Origin: Micromussa lordhowensis
Taxonomy: Eukaryota; Cnidaria; Anthozoa; Scleractinia; Lobophylliidae
DNA: 64,000 nt
NCBI GenBank assembly: GCA_964020085.1
Contig: OZ026600.1
Location: 17,984,343 to 18,048,342 of the forward strand
Reading direction: 5' to 3'
The position numbers and the translations under genes were made by a program. Position 1 is the first letter of the stretch; each line of letters opens with the position of its first letter. The notes beneath the pieces are model-generated. The model searched no databases, was not told the DNA's origin, and saw only the letters and a list, made by a program, of their open reading frames with translations. Below, piece by piece: positions 42,801 through 56,400 of this stretch.

Positions 42801-45800
42801 TGCTATACCAGCTCATAATTATTATATGCCTCATATATTTGCTTGCATATCTTCATCATCTTAAGGTATATGACGCACTCAAAAAAACCTAAAATAAATA
42901 GTAATAGCTTAGTTTTTCAGGGCTACTTTTAACTCTACTCTGGTTTAAATAAATAAAGGTGTATGTGTGTCACACTATGTAGTGAAACGTGATTTCCTGC
43001 TAACAAGCCATTGGCCAATACTTCTTAAGAGAGGAGAGGAAAGTAAAGCAGAGTAGAGCAGAGCGCAGGAAGGGAGAGGAGTACAGAGAAGAGGAGGCGA
43101 TAGGAGAGAAGTGGTAAGGAGAAGCGAGGAGGAGAAAGCAGAGTAGAGTAGAGCACAGGAAGGTAGAGGAGTACAGAGAAGTGGAGGCGATAGGAGAGAA
43201 GTGGTAAGGAGAAGCGAGGAGGAGAAAGCAGAGTAGAGTAGAGCACAGGAGGATACAATATCAATGAATCGATCTCTTTACACAGCTGCCATAGATACTC
43301 ACCAGCACAACTCTTCTCGTCCAGAGGGTTTAGAAGATATCCAGCATTGCATCCACAGTCAAATGATCCGTGATTGTTCAAGCAATTTTGTTCACAGCCT
43401 CCGTTATTCGTCGCACATTCGTCAATATCTGAAACGTTTTAAACACAACTCGTACTTCTACATATGTAGAACAATCCAGAATGGTTTAGGTATGAATTGT
43501 GAAAGAAGGAACGTTCATCGACTATCAGGGACAGACAGTGCAACTGTGAGTTATAGCATGGCCTTTACTAACAAATTGTGTAGTACGATTTGATAGACGA
43601 TGATAGGGAAGTGAAAGTCCCTGTTAAAACACTTTTCAGTTAACCCTGGAACTTAGAAACTTAGAAGCAAATACCGTGTTGGTGCCCCAATCGCACCTTT
43701 AAGGTTCCTTTAATTTTCGTTCTCGCAAGACATATCAAAATCATTTCATTTCACTTTCATTAGCAGGTGAGATGGTTTTGCTACAAGGGATGTGATATGA
43801 CGTAAGATACTATTGAAATAAACTGTGGCTGAAAAAAAACAAGGAACTCTTAAACGAAGGAGAGTTGGCTTGACCAGCGATATGACAAAAAATGGTTAAA
43901 CGAAAGCAGTAGACTCATCGAATTTTTTTCGCGTTTGACAAATAAACAGTTATAATGAAGTTAACATTTGCAAATGAAGATGGGGAGAATGGTTCATCCC
44001 AGACTTTGCGAGGAGGAGAGGAGCGTTTTTATTTGTAAGGCGGAGTCATTTTGCCAGACCGAGACTTCAGTGTTTTAATTGCGACGCGAGACAATCAGTC
44101 TCTGAGACCTTCAGAAGCCATTTTTAAACAAACAAACAAACAAACCAATCGGGAGTTTAAAAACTTTTTAGCACTCGGGCGCTGCTTTGTAAAAAAAAAG
44201 AAACTGCAACAAGGATAAGTGCTAAAAAAAACTACAGCGAGAAGGCGAGGCACAGGAAATTTGATGAAGGTTTGCCCACACCCATGGTTTAAAAAGCTCT
44301 CAAAATTGCAAAAACAGAGCGAAGATGAGGCGGGGGAGAGGGGTGAGTGTCAAGCATTACCTGTACAGTCGACTCCGTCTCCTGTTAAACCATCTGGGCA
44401 AGAACCACAAACAAAGCCTGACTCGTTTGCAGGTGGCTTTAAATCGATGCACTGGACCCCCGGATAGCATGGTTGAAAATTTTCCTCACATGCATCGAGA
44501 TCCGCCTCACAAAATGTGCCGGTATAGCCATTTTGACACACACATGAAAGTATATTGAACCCTGCACCGCTGTTATCTACGTCATTTTCATCTATAGGTA
44601 CACACGTCCCTTCATTGTGACATGCGCAAACGTTTATTACTGGTCGCAGTACGGTAGCTTGCTTGGAATCATCAGCTACCACAAACTCTATATCAATCTG
44701 TAAGAAATCAAAAGAACATTTGCCATTTGAAAAGATGTTTCAAATGTAACCCAACATTATTCCTAACTTATATCTTGAATCTTAGGTATACATTTATATG
44801 TGCACAGTCACTCCCCTGCTGATGACCGTCTATAAAATTTTAGGAATTAAATAAAAGAAACAAATCATTAGCATCTTTTACATTGCTATAATGAACGTTT
44901 GTAGTCTGTTAACTGCCGCTTCAGTTATGAGTAGTTACCTCTTCGGTGGTTACATTCCAAGTCAGCGTCACGGACGATGCATTGGTTGATAATATGGCCC
45001 CTTTCGGCAGACTTCCGGTGACGTTGAAGGTCATGGGATCACCGTTGGGATCTTCCGCAGTGACAGTTATGCTGACCGTTGTGTTCACAGTCAAATTAAG
45101 CTCGGAAGGCCCAGACAGAATCCTGGGTGGGAAATTATCTAAAAGAGTAAAAGTGTAGGAGCACATGCTATGGTGTCATACCTCAGTTTTGTTCATATCT
45201 TCTGAAAGGAATGTTAATGATATACTGGGTGACTTTTGGAGCACGGGAAATCCGATACCCTGAATCCCCTTTCCCCCTCCGTCCTTTTTTGATTTTCTTG
45301 CCGGCGTTCTATCGAATTTATCACTTTTTCATCATCATCGCAATACAATGAATTCACTGAAGCACGGCATAATATCGAAACTCTAAAATTACATGAAATT
45401 CATGGAGAAAATTTGAAAAAAAGGCTAATATAAATCAAACAATCAACATTGTTTAGGTGCTAAGATTTTGACAGGTTTCCAATGGCTTAGAAAAAATGGC
45501 TTGTGTGTTTCAGAGCGTCTTGTTGGGCTTGCTGGAGTTAAAATTCCGGTTATTTTTCTTTTATCTGCCTATTGCTCAGCTATCAGTAAAATTTGCAAAT
45601 TCAAATTCTCAACTATAACCTAGAAATGGCGAGATTTCTCAGCTGATGTGGGTGAAAATGTCTCCAATCTTCAGCTATCAGTTAAGCCCCATACATATCT
45701 TCGTTTCAAAATGCGCTTTTAACTTACGTAATTCTTCTGATTCACTTTCCAGCTGCACAGATATTTGTTTGGTACTCTCTCCAACTGCTGTGTCTCCTGT

Positions 45801-48800
45801 AGAGGCTATGTCGAACAAGCAGTTGACATCTCCTTGGCAAATAGCTTCTGCTTGTTGCCTTAATGCGTCACTTGCAAAAGTGATATTTTCATCCAGGAAA
45901 ATTGGCTCGAATGACTCATTCTTGAATGTGTTTACATCTTCTCCAGGATTGTAAGTGAATAGGGATGTTTCAGAAGTAACTTGCCCTGAAAAGGGAAACC
46001 ATTCCACTTAGGTATAAGTCAGCATCTTTTGTTAAAAAAATATGATAAGATTTGTTTTCTGATTGGCAGTTTGCAGTTGGTACATTTACGCGAGTTCACC
46101 GAGTTCACGAATTTATCGAACATGATCGCAATATGATTTACAATCAAGCACTTGTCTCGTGCAATGCATGTTAATCACCCGACATAAATGGCGTAATAAC
46201 TACAAAAATCATTGCTAGTTTGGCATCCGCGATGAACCTGCCTTCGTAACCTTACATGTAAGCAATATTATATTGCTTCATAGTTTAAATAGTGTAACAA
46301 AAAAGGAAAACAAAAAGAATGTAAGCCATATAATTGAAAAACTGTGAATTGCACTCCGAAAAAACAAATTTGTTCCAGAACTAGGACTTTAAAAACGAAA
46401 CTACATCCAGAATTTTGATGAGAGAATAACATTTCAAAGCTTATTTCCGAAAAACATTAATTGTAGTTATTGCTTTTGGAATACCACATTTTCCCTCTGG
46501 GACACCAGGCTATACCCAGTCAAGTAACTTACATTTCTGTCCAAAATAATTGTGGATTTCTCTTCCTGTGGCGTTATGAGCCAGTGTGGTACCATCGGGT
46601 CTCAGGAAATCATCCAGTGGGTTATCATTCCAGGTTCCTAAAAGGCCTTCTGTGTAGCCTTTAATTGACAGAGGAGCAGCAAAGACTATGGAGAGTGACT
46701 CTTGTACGTCTGTTACTGTCACAGATATCCCTGAAGGAAATGTCACAAGGAAGGAATTGTTTTCCGGACGTGATACTGCCACAGAGCCATTCAGGTTCAC
46801 ACTGACGTTGGTTAAACTGTCGAAACCTTGAAACACTTCTCCATCGACCAACACCGTCAAACCTCCTAAAAAAGAAAAACCCGAGCATGTAAGATTAAAC
46901 AAAAACAGTTAAAATAGTGCTGAGCTACGTATAAATAAATGAACTAATTAATCGATCAATTATGTCAATTACATCGACACTAACCTCCGTCGTTCAGAGC
47001 CACCTGCACAGAGCTTGTGTTCACTTCTTTCGCTACTGCAGCGGCAAAAACGGTTGCTGTTCCTCCTCCTTTGGCAAGTTTTGTTCGAGCTTGTAACTCA
47101 AAAGAACCATTTTTCGCGTTGACCATTGTATACTCTCCAAGGCCATTGAAGGTGTAGTTTCCGCCATCTAGGGTGACGAAATGAGGATCACCCCATAACC
47201 AGCCTAGGGAAAGTAACATACGCCTGTCATTTGAAATCGCTATTGAAATATTGATGTTGTTTTCAGTGTTATTGTTTTTATTGCATTATTGCTTTCCAAG
47301 ATTACAAACATTTGACCATCAGGGACGGGAAAGTTTGGGAAACACTGCTCAAACATTTATTCTACTGAGGGTGTATAGCAATATTTCTTTTGCAAAAAAG
47401 GTGGGCGAAGAAAAAACGTTTTATTTTCTTCTGCCTCATAAAGAAATCTATAAAGTTGTTGTTTACGCTCTCTGGTTAAACAAAACAGACAACTACAGGA
47501 AAAAAATTTCAAAAGATATCAAGTGTTCATGGTGTTAGTCTCCTCACTGCATGGGGGGGGGGGGGATGGTTAATTGCTCATCAAAACTTTTGCCTCATAA
47601 CGTTTGCAGCCAGAACGCCTACTGTATTACTGACCAACTGTCGTAGTTTGCCCCTTTTATTCATTTTGTATGAATAGTATTACGCACAGCGACTTCACCG
47701 TAAAGAAATAACCAACTTACTCCACACTGGGGGAAGGTAGTTCTCGCATCCTTCCGATGGTCGCTTTCTATAAAACCGTTCGCACAGTTTGGATTGTACG
47801 CAGCAATATTTGAAGCCCAAGACGTCACTGAATTGATGTTTTAGTGCAAGTGATCTCGAAGCCAGCCTATGATACCGGTGAATAACTCCTCCATTCGGGT
47901 AGCCAACGATCAGAGCACCAAACCGGCCATCAAACCTGGTGTGGTAGCAGCACTGTCGACCTCTGTTGGCTGCAGAGGGAAACCTGGTATACACACAGAA
48001 GGTGAATCGTGCTTCTGGTAAGGTCCACTGAAAACGCTCGTCGAAGAAAGCTTGCCTCAGAGTGCAAGGACATGGCTCAACGGCATCCTTGTACGACGCA
48101 GGGTCTGGCTGATTTTCAAACCAACGAAGGCATTTCTGAATGGCATGTTGTTCTCCTTGTGAATTCTCAAGTCTGAAGAACCACTTTCCAATGATACCTG
48201 TGTTTCCCGGAAGACTGTCAATGCTTTCCATCCCTACTGTTCCTGATCTGTAAGTGGAGCAATTAGAGGACCGTGAACATTATGAGAATGTTTCATAAAC
48301 CCCCATCATTACAAACAAAGCCTAATAATCGTAATAACCGATGAGGCTACAACCAGAGGGAAAAATATGTGTCAAAATGCAAAAAAGGTAGAAAAAGGCT
48401 TACAAACGAGAAAACAACTGGAACATCAATATGAGAGTAAACGGACATTTGCCCCTCCTTAACTGGGTTTAACCCGGCTTTTAAAAATTATGAACATATG
48501 GAGATACCTTTTATAGTTAAACAGATTCCTAGAGTCGTCTCCAGCATTCCAGCCCATAACAGGAAGACCTCTGTAGTTGGTGTAGTGCATGTGATTTGAC
48601 CTGAGTTAAAACAAAGTTACCCAAGAATGAAGAAATGGAAACAATACGCGAAGGAGATATAAAAATGAGAATGCGGGTAAATCAAGGATAACACAAAGCG
48701 TTTAACACCTGTAATGTTAATTAAAAGGTGCTACTTACACACTAGTTGGGGCGGACCACTGTATGCCATTTTCTGGGTAATTAAACATGACAAAGGAGTA

Positions 48801-51800
48801 AACTCCGTCGGTAATAATGACCGCCTGAAACGTGTTCAGCTGGAATGGAGAGACAAACATCCATTGACAAAAAAAGTACACAAAAAAAGAAGCATGTCTC
48901 GTCTATTTGCTAAAACGTTTGAGAAATGAAAGACAAACTTTGGAACTCAACGAGATCATCAGTTAGAATCAGATCGGCCTTCATTTCGAGCGTTTAAGAT
49001 ATGTAGGATATTTGTGAAACAATCCAAGATGATACTTAACCTTGTTCGATGGGGTGATACAACTGACTCTTCATTCATTCATTCATTCATTCATTCATTC
49101 ATTCATTCATTCACTCGTTCAATCAATAATAGTTCCATCAATAATTCAGTCAGGCAGTCAGTCGATCAGTTAGTCCGTTATTTCTGTTCATATGCCTATT
49201 TCCTTCTTTCTTTGTTTGTTTGTTGATTAACCCTCGGACGTACAAGCTCATACCCCACCGTGGTACTGGGAGGGGGGGTAGAAGGACCCCCTCCTAATTG
49301 GTTTTCGTTCTGTTAAGGCAGAGCGAGATAAATTTACATTGATTAGATAGCCCTGAGCTTGTTCTAAAAGTAATTGGTAATGACGTCATATGACGTCATT
49401 CAACCACCATCTTGGATCTCACTATTTGTTTTTAAAAAAATTCAAGAAAAAACGGAAATTAACACAAAATCAAGCCAGAATGCTTAGGAAATGTTAAAAT
49501 TCATAAATTTCTGCAATTTGATAAAGAAAACTGGAAAAAAAACTACAGCATTAACTCAAAAAGGCCGATAAATGGAATTTGATAGTTATCATTATAACCT
49601 CAAAAATGATGGACACACAATTGACATGAAATTTCCGCAGAGAATGAAAGAACAGCTACTGAAAGTTTCAGCCCCTTAGAGTAAATCTTTTCAAAACTTT
49701 AAAAAACCTTTTGGGAGGATTGTATCCACCCCCTCATCTCCCCCCCCCCCCCCGTCTTTCACGTCCAAGGGTTAATTGATTAATAACATTTTGCTAATGT
49801 GTGAGAACCATGTAAATGATCAATTCCATTAATTATTCGCTAGCGTCTTCTATATCTGTCATAAGTTGCATTATTCAAAAGAATATTCTGCATATCTCAC
49901 CAAATTTTGTGAAGCTGGGGTATATTCCCGAGGACGGAGTTTTTCCCAAGTGACAACAAGAACCCAAGATGCGCTAAAATTCGTTGGAAGAGGTCTGGAA
50001 AGGAGCTTCATGACGTCCGCAGTTGCCATGCTTAACGTTGTGTTGGCGCCTGGGATGGAGTCGGAGTATATATGATAGAACACTTTCGAGGGCCCGTTGA
50101 CAAATGAAGTTACGGGATCTATATTGCCCCAATAGGGTGCCAGCGTTGAATCGTATCTCAGCCAGTATCTTTGACCGAATCTGTAAGGCCATCGGTTCAA
50201 ACGTTCACTTGTAAACTGGAGTGCTCCATTTTGACAAACCTGAGTGAAATAAATGTGGTGAAATTATGTAAATTTATCCGATTTGATAGTCCGTAATGGT
50301 ACTCTACACCATTTTTACATTTTTACACCGCAATTACGTAGCTGGACTAGTAGGCCGAGAAAAAAAGTAATTTGGTTTTTCAACTGAGTTGATAATGTGA
50401 ATTGGCCACCATAAAGAGAGTCCAAAGCTGACGTTTCGAGCGTTAGCCCTTCGATAATAGCCCCCACTGACACAGCACCACAGTTTCAGAAGCTTACCCC
50501 CCTTATTCATGAGAATTAATAGTTTGTGTATGTGGAGCCCTATATTTGGCACTTCTTGATATTCATTCTAGCTTGAAGGTGACAAGTGATCATTTGTGCT
50601 TGTTCTCAATACCTAGCTAACTTTATTAACTAGCTACGTCCATCAGTCGCAGCTGATGTATTAATATCAAACAGCAAGAGGGTTTAGGAGCTATGTTGAT
50701 TAGACTACATGTAGGTAGAAAAATGTACCCCTAAATATGTAGAAAATTCCCTGAAATTATAATAATAATAATGTTAAGATGTCGGATGTTTATAGAGGTC
50801 ATAGAGGTCGTTGGGCTTAGCTACAGCTAGTTGGTTCTCAGGCATGTCACTTCGATGAACTGAAAGAAAGAAATATTTCAAATAAACATAACTGGGTTAA
50901 AAATCCCATCTGACGGGAGGCAGACCAGTTGGCTACTTGCAGGCATGACTAGTTGAACTAGGGTCTACTGAGAAACAAGTTCAGCTTAGTGGTCAAAGCG
51001 GAACTTGAACCCGTGACGTCCAGATTTCAAGTCAGGCGCCCTAACCACTCTTCCACGTTGCCTCTCAGGCTTTGTTCTTGTTTCAAACAAACACAACTTT
51101 CTAAACAAGTAACACAAGGGGAATTTAACATAGAGCGAAGAGCGCGAGTGACGTCATAAAAATCTAGACCCCCCGCAAGACTCAGACAAACAAACCGGAC
51201 TGTGGCGGAAGATTTGAAGCTTTCTTCTGTTTCTTCAAGCGCGAAAGCCACAATCCTCACACAAAACGACGGTGTTCCGGGTTGTAAGTTTGAGGGCGAA
51301 CCTGCAAAGTATACCGTAGAGCAATTAAAGCGTTGGTTAAAGTGTAGGGGCATTAATTAGTTTCGATCTTGCTTGACAGTTAGTGTTTGGTGAATCCAGT
51401 TTGCGTTGCCTTGTTGTTTTCGTCTTCACCTCAACGAGAGAATTCATTATCGGTACACACATCCTCGGTCTCCAAATTACTCCTTTCTGCTTCTGACAGA
51501 TCCTCAGTAGAGGTGGAAGGAAGCCACGAGTCGGAATCGTCTTCTTTTGCCTATTTATTTACTAAGCCTCTTGGCTGAGGTGCTTTACGCTTCGGCCGAG
51601 ATGCTTTCAACACTTCCTGAGCTGTAAAAATCGGGAAACTCGTCCGTTGGACCTCTCTGTCCTGGCCAGCGTAGTGCACAGATGTACGTATTTCTGGTAA
51701 TCTTATTGATGGTAAAATCTTCTCGGGAATAAGCATTAACCCAGCGTTGACAGCGTTCGATTCCTTGCAATGGCTTCGGAAAGGGTATAAATATTTTCAT

Positions 51801-52937
51801 ACCCAATTCCAGCGTTTCTTTCAGAGATTTATGGAGTTTATCCGGAAATCTGGAATCGTTCATGTTCCCCAGCAGCAGTGCTTGGTACTAACCATATTAA
51901 GCGAAATAAGGCGGCTAAAACATTTTTTCTGAAACGAAGAATTCCCCTAAATCCCCTCTATTTCTCCCACAACACGCTGATGTTTGTCTGAGTCTCGCGC
52001 GGGGTCCAAAAGAATGCAATCTATTTTTGACCTCGCGCGCTTCGCTATTGATGTCAGGTTTCCATGCATGTGTCCTGTTTTCGATCTTGAAATTTTTGTC
52101 ATAACATTGTCAAAGTAGCTGTGGATCCACGAGGCGATAGCCGAGTGTATCCGCCAACTACTTTGACAGTGTTTTTGGCGAATTTCATTGTCAATAACAG
52201 GACAAAGCATGAAAAACTGTCGTCAATTTGTTTTTTTTTTACGATAACAAATTGTCCGCTCCCGATCGTTCACGCATCACATAAATTATAAATTCATGCG
52301 TCTGTCCGCTTATTGACAATGAAAATTAGCCAATGTACGCGGGAGAATTTCAGCAGTTATCGTAAAAAATAAATAAAATATCAAGGGCGATGTGTGGTTG
52401 AACGAGCTAGAAGACTTACATGGAACTTCCTGTGTCGTTTACCAAAAAATGTCATTCCCCCGTCAGGGATATTTATCGTAAAACACCTCTTTCCGCTGAT
52501 GTCGAATGGAATAACAGAATCCCCAGCGGCATCTCCATACGGGTACATCAGGGTAACGGGTTCTAAGGAAACATCATCATCAATTAAATTGAATTCTTTC
52601 TAGCCTGCGAAAACAGCCGTCCTTCTTCGCTCCCGGCCCCGAGGGAAACGCCACTCGGGCCGGGAGCGAACAAGGACGGCTGTTTTCCTTCCCAATTAAT
52701 AAATTAAATCTTTGCCAGTGCGACAGTGCACTTGTCGGTAGTCGGTTTTTACCTATTTAGAATTTTCTTCAACGTTTAACTTGCGAGATGTATATCAAGT
52801 GAATTTAGTTTTGCCCTAAGTATTTCTGTTAATAATAACCCTCACTGAGCCACTGACAATCACTCAGCAGCGTCTGCTGGGGACATGACTGGTCCGGGAC
52901 AGGAATGGATATTCCGTTCCATATCCAGCATATTTAA

Positions 52938-52975
<38 letters not shown>

Positions 52976-53463
52976 GATAGCCAACGAGGCAAATAGCGCC
53001 GAGTTGGCTATAATCATCTCATATCCAACAAGGGCGAGTGGAATAATTGTTTTATTAAAAACGCCTCCAAAAATATAGCAAACTAAACTTGAAAAAAATA
53101 AAAACGCCTCAAAAAAAATCACGCGTACGCTTACCATATTCCATATTCGGTATAATTAACAATTGGATTATGAGCTCGAGATTTCTATCGCGCGATAGAA
53201 ATCGAGAGCGAATAATCTAATTGTTTTAGTATAAATCTACTAGTCGTTCAAAACTTAATCTAAATCCTCTTCTCAACACTTCGAAAACGCCAAGAAACGG
53301 CCGTCATTTTGTTAACAAGTGCACACTGTTACGCTACTCACTATCTATCACAGAATAGATAGTGAGTAGCGTAGCCAATCAGAGAACGGCCTTCGTGATA
53401 GAACGCTAGTAGATTTATACTAATGGCTCATAGCCCATGATGGCTAAGTCAATGAAGACTCTC

Positions 53464-53496
<33 letters not shown>

Positions 53497-56400
53497 TTCT
53501 CCCTTACACAGAGTACTGTGCAAAAAGAATGCAAACGAATTTCATCGATTTTTCCTGCGACTTTTCGCTATGATGCGAACTTTTTCTCTCGAAAGTCGCG
53601 AAAAGTACCGAAATTCGCTTGCATTATTTTTGTACAGTACTGTACATGTATGCTAACCTGGCGTGGGTGTAGTTATTGGCGGAGTAGTCGCTTCTGGCTC
53701 TGTTCCTAAAGGAAAAGTAAACGAATAAGTTATGACATCAAATCAAACGAAATTGTTCTTATTACATGTACACATGTAATTTCTTTTTAGTTAGTTAGAT
53801 TTTAAATTTTAAACCGGCGGCCTAACAAGTCGCAGTTGATCCAGTCATATAAAGCATCAGTAACAGTATCAAGCTATGTGTAGTTCTTGGAAGAGTAACC
53901 TCTTTCCTTTCTAAGATAAAACAAGGATATATTTTAGAGTAGCAACAAAACTGTATGAAAGTTTAAGTTTAACCGCTTATAAGCCCTTGAACTTTTTACC
54001 CCCGCCCACTGAATGTGGATCAGCGGTAAATTTGTAAGGTAAGGCTGTAAAAACGTTTTACATACCATTTAAGGTTTCAAAGGTAATTTCTTGACTTCCA
54101 TAAGTGTCTTTGTTTGATGTATATCCCACTACCATTAATTTGTACTTTGTCATTGCCTTGAGTGACCCTACTGTGACTGGTGTATTTTGACTCCTTTTGA
54201 ATTTCCATTCCCGCTTTCCATTCAACGCCGGCTTGTAAAGCACAATGTAGTTCTCTATCTGATTGGCATCGGCAGCAGGGAGCAATGTTAAAGTGACCTC
54301 GTGGCCAGTGATACTTCCATCGACAATGCTGACAACTAGAATTTACAAAAAAAATTAATTCTTCCTATTAGCCTAATATTTACATCAGTAACTTTAGTGG
54401 TTTTCAATTCATAATGCTACTTAGCCATGCGGCCTGCCAAGGGAGGCAAACGTTGAAAAGGAAACAGTTTTGAAGACTCTGCTCGTCTGGGTAGTGAGTT
54501 AGGTTTGCTCTCCATTTGACAATTCTTTAGAGACATTTTTATTTAATCATTCAAGAAACTTACCAATTTTTGGAGTCTTGTTTACAGCATGAAAACTTGC
54601 GTTGAATCCTTCCTCAGCTAGGTCGCCGTTGGATTGAAATAGCACCCCTCCTGGGTTGGAAGAGTTGGCTTCAATGATTAAAGCAAACGGATTCCTGTTT
54701 CCGCAATATGGAATAGTACGCCCAACAGTATTCAATGTAGCAGCTTGGATGTGGTCATTCTTGAAATCTCTGAAAAAAGAATACAATGCTACCATGTATA
54801 AATGTAATGTATATACGAAATAATTCATACATGAACTGCGGTTGCAGATGAAAGTGAAGAATGATAATCGCAGTATATTTTCCAATTTAAGCAATTGGAA
54901 AGAAAAAGCCTGAAAAAAATCAGGGCTTCAACGGGATTCGAACCCGCACGGCACGAAAAATTGGATTTACTTTAAATTTGATCTTGATCAAAGTCGAGGT
55001 CAAATATGATTATAGGTTTGATCTAAACTTTGACGCGCGTCAAATGTGTGTCAAAAATGTTATGGCTTTGCCTATACATTTACTCCTTGACAAAGAAGAG
55101 GGCAAACGTGATCTTACCTTTGACTCCACCTTTGACGCTCGTCAAAGGAGGAATCAAATATCTTGATGTATTTGCCATGCATTTGATCCCTGTCAAAGGC
55201 GAGGTGAAACATCTCAATAACTTTGACTCCAGTTTTGACGCGCGTCAAAGGCGTTCAAAGACACCACAGTTTTGCATACCTTTGATCATGTCAAAGGCAT
55301 TCAAAGACACCACGGCTTTGCACACCTTTGATCTCTTATGTCAAAGGCGTTCAAAGACACCAAGGCTTTGCACAACTTTGATCCTAACGTTATGTCATGT
55401 CAAAGGCGAGGTCAAATATGGCTATATCGTGCGACTCCTCTTTAAACACCCTAGTTACCTGTGTTTTCGTATTTTTTTCTGTTTTGACGATTAAATGAGA
55501 GCTCGCTTTCTCGCCAAGATGTATTTTTTTTAAATAAAAAAGTCCTTAGTTGACGTGGAGGTGGCAGAAGAGAAAAGCGGGAAAACGCGGCTGCCAGCGG
55601 CTTCCCGCATTTCTCTGGCCAATCAGAGACGAGACTAAAGGTCAGCGAAGAGGAGAGAGGACATGTTTTTTCATTGCAGTTCATTTTGGCGACCTTGGTG
55701 AAATTCTCATTGTATTTTGGACCAGGAAAGGTAAGTCTTTAAATTTCATTCAGTTATTTTCAATGTTCAGAGAATAACGAGACGTAAAAAGTGAATTAAA
55801 CGCAGCAATGGCTACCTAAAGAGCTATGAATTGCGTATATTCAAGTCAGGAAGAATCCTTGGCAGTGACGAAGAAAAGATTAGGCTTTAAGCTTAATTTA
55901 TTTTAAAGTTGATAAAGACATACTTTTCCTTATACTCAGTCAAGTCTTGCTAAGGTTTTATAATTAGTGCTTGATATAAGCTCAACTCTATCTGACTCTA
56001 CCGTTCTACGTAAGCTTATGAGCTTAAATTGTTGTGCAGAATACTCGAATTGGCCTCTGGTAATTTCTGAGCTTACAGCTGTAAATAATTTCCTTGCAAG
56101 AAGGCACATAAAATTAGAGACAACTTGCATTGAATGAAAAACGTAACGATCCCTCTCGACCTGGCTGATTTATTATACCACTGAAAGAGTAGTTAACCCT
56201 TTAAAATTCAATGTATGGTTAAATAAATTCTTCCATTGTCTCTGGTTACCATTCAAATGGAAAGAAAGCTCTGTTTGTTGCCACGGTTGAAATCTTCATT
56301 GATGTCAATAAATGAATTTCACTGGTTTGAATAATTTTTTTTTTCGTTGTATATCAGACTTGTGGATCAGTCATTTTGAAACTCCACTATTTCCTGCCCC

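Noticed and set aside
43029..43253. CRISPR array
   Set aside because: The repeat unit is contiguous, purine-only and has no unique spacers; the DNA is eukaryotic.
43025..43381. 118-aa ORF on the minus strand
   Set aside because: Most of it translates the polypyrimidine minisatellite; only its N-terminal part is the real EGF exon.
50990..51068. Functional tRNA-Ser gene
   Set aside because: Stem mismatches and a retained SINE body indicate a tRNA-derived repeat.
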